Assembly: GCA_025462985.1 (NCBI GenBank)
Contig: JAOAPP010000563.1
Coordinates: 1-9,080, forward strand
Source of the DNA: Bryobacterales bacterium
GTDB lineage: Bacteria; Acidobacteriota; Terriglobia; Bryobacterales; Bryobacteraceae
Length of the DNA stretch: 9,080 nt
Reading direction: 5' to 3'
Positions 6,421-9,080 of this stretch are shown one piece after another. The stretch's first letter is position 1, and every line of letters starts with the position of its first letter. The notes under the pieces are model-generated. The model was not told where the DNA came from, did no database searches, and was given only the letters and a program-made list of their open reading frames with translations. The position numbers and the translations under genes were made by a program.

Positions 6421-7881
6421 CTAGCGACGCGGCTTATCGTAGCTGCCGCGCTTGCGGTCTCCACTACGTTTCGGAACCCCTTGCCTGCCCGGCCTGCCAG
6501 CGGCCGCTTTGTGTCCGCTCCGCTTCTCGCCGCTGCCACGGAAACTCGCTTCGTCACTCGGCCTGAATGGGGCGAGGTTCAATTCTTCTGGCGCCGGCAT
6601 CTGTGCGCGATGCATACGAACGAGCGCAGCGGCCAGCTGTTCAGCGCTTCGGTCTCGCAGCAGCACTCGCGCAGCGGCCAAATCCTCGTCGGCAGCCGCA
6701 TCGGTCATGGCCGAAATTTCGCGAACGATTTTGTCCAGATCACGGGCTCGTATCTCATCCGCACTCGGCGGAGGCCCCCAGGTCGGGTTGATGTTGGCGG
6801 CAGCGAAAAGACGTTCGGCACGGCGGCGGGCTTGCGGCGGCACCAGAACCACGCAGAGTCCCTTCTTCCCCGCTCTGCCGGTTCGTCCGCTGCGGTGCAC
6901 GAGCGTTTCGCGGCTCTGGGGAAGGTCCGAATGAATCACCAAGCCCAGGTCTGGCAGATCGAGCCCCCGGGCAGCCACGTCCGTAGCGACGCACACTCGC
7001 GCACGGCCGTCTCGCAGGGCCTGTAAAGCGCGCGTCCGCTCAGCCTGAGTGAGTTCGCCCGAAAGTGCCACGGCCGAAAAGCCGCGCTCCATCAAGTTAG
7101 CGTGAAGATGCCGCACCGCGTCGCGCGTGGAACAGAAGGCCATGGCTCCGCGCACGTCGAAGTAGCGAAGCGCATTCACGATGGCATGTTCGTGATCCGA
7201 CGGGCGGATCAGAAAGGCGCGGAACTCGATATCGCCGTGCGGCTCGTTTCGCGTGGACAGCGCGATCCGCAGCGCGTCGTGCTGATACTGCTTTGTGAGC
7301 GCAGCAATGGGCTTGGGGATCGTGGCAGAAAACAGCAGTGTCCGCCGCTCGGCAGGCATGGCTGCGAGAATACGATCCAACTCGTCACGAAAGCCGAGGT
7401 CGAGCATCTCATCGGCTTCATCGAGCACCACGGCCTTCATCTCACTCACATTCAGGGCCCCGGTATCGATGTGATCCCAAAGCCGCCCGGGCGTTCCCAC
7501 CACGATGTGAGCGCCTTGCGAGAGCGCCCGCCGATCCTGCCTGATATCCATGCCTCCGACACAGGAGACCACGCGCGCCTGCGCATACGCAAAGAGCCAC
7601 GTGAGTTCTCCATGTACCTGCACGGCTAGCTCTCGAGTGGGAGCTACGACCAGTGCGAGCGGCAGTCCCCGCGCTTCAAACCGTTCCGCTTCGCCGAGCA
7701 GCGTCTCCGCCATCGCCAGTCCATAGGCGACTGTCTTGCCGGACCCGGTTTGAGCGGACACGAGCAGATCCCGGTTTGCTGTATCGGGCTGCAGGATGGC
7801 GGCTTGTACCGGCGTAGGGTCGCTGTAACCTCGTTCCGTTAGTGCGCGAAGCAAGGTGGGGTGGCTGGCGGCGAAAGACAT
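6421..7881 (-). CDS. DEAD-box ATP-dependent RNA helicase
   Basis: This 486-residue helicase carries all core motifs in order: Q-motif region GYSDPTPVQ at 18-26, motif I AQTGSGKT at 43-50, PTREL at 81-85, TPGR at 130-133, DEAD at 154-157, SAT at 185-187, motif V ATDVAARGLDLP at 299-310 and motif VI HRSGRTGRAG at 329-338. It uses ATP to unwind short RNA duplexes or remodel RNA-protein complexes, typically in ribosome assembly, RNA decay or cold adaptation. After the core there is a helical segment (about 350-440) and a basic Lys/Arg/Gly/Ser-rich tail (about 445-486) likely to grip RNA. I see no clear DbpA-type RNA-binding domain, which some related bacterial helicases carry, so it cannot be named DbpA or CsdA with confidence. 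The ATG at 7881 is preceded by GGGGAGG, with a rather long spacer of about 12 nt. Confidence 0.95.
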   Translation of the reverse strand: MSFAASHPTLLRALTERGYSDPTPVQAAILQPDTANRDLLVSAQTGSGKTVAYGLAMAETLLGEAERFEARGLPLALVVAPTRELAVQVHGELTWLFAYAQARVVSCVGGMDIRQDRRALSQGAHIVVGTPGRLWDHIDTGALNVSEMKAVVLDEADEMLDLGFRDELDRILAAMPAERRTLLFSATIPKPIAALTKQYQHDALRIALSTRNEPHGDIEFRAFLIRPSDHEHAIVNALRYFDVRGAMAFCSTRDAVRHLHANLMERGFSAVALSGELTQAERTRALQALRDGRARVCVATDVAARGLDLPDLGLVIHSDLPQSRETLVHRSGRTGRAGKKGLCVVLVPPQARRRAERLFAAANINPTWGPPPSADEIRARDLDKIVREISAMTDAAADEDLAAARVLLRDRSAEQLAAALVRMHRAQMPAPEELNLAPFRPSDEASFRGSGEKRSGHKAAAGRPGRQGVPKRSGDRKRGSYDKPRR

Positions 7882-8030
7882 GCCAGTTGGACGCCTCCCC
7901 GCCCCCGTTCTTTCACTTCGCTTATGCTCGCGCGCTCTGGCGTCCGTAAGATCCCGAGAGTTGCCGCGGCCTATCCTGCTCAGTCAATCATCTGTATATG
8001 CCAGAGAATGCGCGGGCGCGAGACAAGTGA
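7882..8030. other. Divergent intergenic region between the helicase and the small plus-strand gene
   Basis: These 149 bases lie between two genes pointing away from each other and must hold promoters for both. I find no pair of boxes good enough to call on either strand. A TATATG at 7995-8000 could be a -10 element for the plus-strand gene but lacks a good -35. Confidence 0.35.
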
Positions 8031-8342
8031 ATGAAGGCGCTTCTGTATACCAACAAGACGCCACTCGGAACATTTTGGATTCGTCCTGAGCCGGCGGGTC
8101 GAGTGCGGCTTGGCATCGACCGCATGGAGCTTCGCGCATACCCTTCCCCGAAGGCGGCGGCTCGGGCTGTGGCGGATCGGCAAACCGGATGGGGACCATG
8201 GGACAAGGCGAGCGAGGTGGTGGCGCCTCGCGGTCTGGAGGCGTGGCGGCGCGAAGCCGGACACCGGACGACACGACGACTGGCGGCGGAAAAAAGTGGA
8301 CAGCAAGACGATCAGGATGGAGCGATCCTTCCCGAAGACTGA
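8031..8342 (+). CDS. Small conserved-looking protein with TPLGTFWIRP start, unknown function
   Basis: This encodes a 103-residue hypothetical protein. Residues 10-72 resemble a family of short bacterial proteins of about 70 residues that I know only as hypothetical: a strand TPLGTFWIRP, a second strand RVRLGIDRMELRAYPSP, a helix KAAARAVADR, a TGWGPWDKAS turn, and an APRGLEAW end. No catalytic motif, signal peptide or membrane segment is visible. The last 30 residues are hydrophilic and charged and look like a low-complexity extension rather than part of the fold. Their coding bases 8312-8342 overlap the end of the broken exported-protein gene on the other strand. The ATG at 8031 has only a weak GAGACAAG stretch upstream. 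Function unknown. Confidence 0.6.
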   Translation: MKALLYTNKTPLGTFWIRPEPAGRVRLGIDRMELRAYPSPKAAARAVADRQTGWGPWDKASEVVAPRGLEAWRREAGHRTTRRLAAEKSGQQDDQDGAILPED

Positions 8343-8651
8343 CCGTGGTAGGTCGTGCTGAAGTCGGCAAACACACCGTACCCTGCCGGCACAGTTGCGG
8401 TGATTGAGTTTTTGCGAGAGTGCAAATACATCGCCGACTTGCAGCGTTCCGGAGTTGACGAACGAACCGCCGGGCAAGAACCCGTACGGAATGTTCCATC
8501 TCCCCTAAAGCTTTCAATAATAAACGATGTTCGAGCGAGAGCCCGAGTAGAAGCCGCAAGTTCCCGAGATCGGACCCGTCATTGTGACGGCTAAAGCAAA
8601 AGAGCTCGCCGCGAGCGCAAATATCAGAGTTCTGCATAGCCGAGCACGCAT
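8312..8651 (-). pseudogene. Broken gene for a small exported protein (three frame shifts)
   Basis: From the ATG at 8651 the frame gives a signal peptide (RARLC, then a hydrophobic core to about residue 21) and a Gly/Ser/Thr-rich start TGPISGTCGFYSG. It then meets TGA at 8516-8514 and TAG at 8507-8505. Protein-like sequence resumes in other frames. ESFRGDGTF (8515-8489) is followed, after a missing base at 8489, by PYGFLPGGSFVNSGTLQVGD and VFALSQ. After the A5 run at 8413-8409 a further shift leads to SITATVPAGYGVFADFSTTY and HGQSSGRIAPS, ending at TGA 8314-8312. The three pieces join into one coherent beta-rich secreted protein of about 112 residues, of a style I associate with small exported Acidobacteria proteins; no sorting signal is seen. 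Two of the shifts sit in short base runs (CC, AAAAA), so sequencing error is possible, but decay or a 45-residue truncated product are alternatives. Confidence 0.55.
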
Positions 8652-8657
8652 CGAGCA

Positions 8658-8662
8658 CCTCC
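8658..8662 (-). promoter_or_regulatory. Strong ribosome-binding site of the broken exported-protein gene
   Basis: A GGAGG (minus strand) sits 6 nt before the ATG at 8651. It fixes this start over an in-frame ATG further upstream at 8717. Confidence 0.75.
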
Positions 8663-8678
8663 GAAAAATGGCTGCTTT

Positions 8679-8707
8679 ATTATGCGGAGCCCTGCTGGCA
8701 CCGTCAA
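8679..8707 (-). promoter_or_regulatory. Near-consensus sigma-70 promoter for the exported-protein gene
   Basis: TTGACG (8707-8702, minus strand) and CATAAT (8684-8679) are separated by exactly 17 nt. Transcription would start around 8670 and leave a leader of about 20 nt carrying the ribosome-binding site. This is the best promoter match in the window and confirms the direction of the downstream, now broken, frame. Confidence 0.7.
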
Positions 8708-8742
8708 CGCATTTCATGGACCCGGCGAGTTCCTGGTATAAG

Positions 8743-8759
8743 TCGCGGGTCGCCCGCGA
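8743..8759. repeat. Short GC-rich palindrome between two minus-strand genes
   Basis: TCGCGGG (8743-8749) and CCCGCGA (8753-8759) form a 7-bp perfect stem with a 3-nt loop, extendable with one bulge. It lies 12 nt past the stop of the polyhydroxyalkanoate-type gene and before the next promoter. No T-run follows on either strand, so a terminator role is only possible, not shown. Confidence 0.45.
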
Positions 8760-8771
8760 ACTCGCAGGCCC

Positions 8772-9080
8772 TTACGTCAAAAGTCCGCGCACTCGGCTGC
8801 TGATTGACTGCCGGACTTTTGTTGCCGGGAGGAGACGTTCGAGCAGTCCGAGGTCCACGTCGATTGTGACGTCTTTGTCAGTGACCTCAATGGTTCCTTT
8901 GATTGGTGTGCTGAGCAGGCCCATTTTGGCAGCAGCCGAAAAGTTGAGCGTGGATCCTTGCCATACTCGGCGCTCCTCAACGAATTGCAGCGGAATGATG
9001 CCGATGCCTCGAAACAGATCATCAAACGAGCGGTCAATTGATCGCATGACCTCTTCTTTGGAGCGTGTATGTGAAATAGT
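8772..9080 (-). CDS. Putative polyhydroxyalkanoic-acid-system (PHA_gran_rgn-like) protein, 5' end outside window
   Basis: The frame stays open to the window edge, giving the last 102 residues of a protein that probably starts just a few codons outside. It begins in the window with TISHTRSKEEVMRSIDRSFDD; an internal ATG at 9047 would cut off this conserved first strand and so is unlikely to be the start. The layout (strand, helix, then WQGSTLNFSAAAKMG, the GTIEVTDKDVTIDVDL block, and a final helix ending RVRGLL) matches the short family annotated as putative polyhydroxyalkanoic acid system protein, about 90-110 residues. Its members have been linked by gene context to storage-granule proteins, but biochemical function is not established. 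No PHA synthase or phasin is visible in the window, so the link is by family only. Confidence 0.65.
   Translation of the reverse strand, partial: TISHTRSKEEVMRSIDRSFDDLFRGIGIIPLQFVEERRVWQGSTLNFSAAAKMGLLSTPIKGTIEVTDKDVTIDVDLGLLERLLPATKVRQSISSRVRGLLT
8779..8820. repeat. 9-bp inverted repeat spanning the 3' end of the PHA-system gene
   Basis: AAAAGTCCG (8779-8787) and CGGACTTTT (8812-8820) are perfect inverted copies separated by 24 nt. They lie inside the last 17 codons of the gene. In either direction the stem ends in TTTT, which resembles a bidirectional terminator whose T-run is part of the stem. The long loop makes this uncertain. Confidence 0.45.

Noticed and set aside
7102..7629. Plus-strand open frame of 175 codons antisense to the helicase
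   Set aside because: The opposite strand encodes helicase motifs throughout; the antisense frame follows from high GC codon use and has no ribosome-binding site or recognisable features.
7984..8658. Long minus-strand frame of 224 codons
   Set aside because: It is rich in Arg/Pro/Ser/Cys with no domain-like pattern, covers the small plus-strand gene, and runs out of frame with the promoter-driven signal peptide. I treat it as a shadow of the other two loci.

Overview
This 9.1 kb window is a stretch of ordinary bacterial chromosome, GC-rich and densely coded. No rRNA, tRNA, CRISPR array, phage gene, transposase or insertion sequence is visible. The mix of genes (a secreted glutaminase-like DUF1793/DUF4965 protein, a bacterial major-royal-jelly/Yellow protein, a tagatose-3-epimerase-type sugar isomerase, a secreted carboxylesterase, a polyhydroxyalkanoate-granule-type protein) fits a soil bacterium. 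Acidobacteriota of the Solibacter/Bryobacter type is my best guess, inferred only from gene content and protein flavour.

Left part, plus strand (1-3185). The window opens inside the C-terminal end of a glutaminase-like protein (1-549). After about 100 nt comes a tight three-gene cluster: an exported MRJP/Yellow-family beta-propeller (651-1766), a divergent family I inorganic pyrophosphatase (1769-2305, starting 2 nt after the previous stop), and a sugar 3-epimerase (2331-3185) with a strong ribosome-binding site. The last has every catalytic residue of D-tagatose 3-epimerase at matching spacing.

Middle part, minus strand (3232-7881). Read in the transcription direction this is a DEAD-box RNA helicase (7881-6421), a secreted BD-FAE-like esterase (6346-5468), a hairpin-rich gap, an unrecognised 441-residue cytoplasmic protein (5280-3955), and a small alpha/beta hydrolase (3924-3232). 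The hydrolase reading frame has no ATG/GTG/TTG where the protein must begin; an ATA sits at the expected place behind a Shine-Dalgarno-like sequence.

Right part (7882-9080). A small plus-strand gene (8031-8342) encodes a short conserved-looking protein that carries a tail overlapping the next locus. Convergent to it is what I read as a broken gene for a small exported protein (8651-8312, minus). It has a near-consensus sigma-70 promoter, a strong ribosome-binding site and a signal peptide, but needs three single-base shifts to restore one protein. At the right edge is the C-terminal part of a putative polyhydroxyalkanoic-acid-system protein (minus, running off the window).

I see no evident defence or mobile system. 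The items most worth a second look are the orphan 441-residue protein, the ATA-start hydrolase beside it, the multiply frameshifted exported protein with an intact promoter, and the pyrophosphatase with replaced active-site residues inside a sugar-isomerase cluster.
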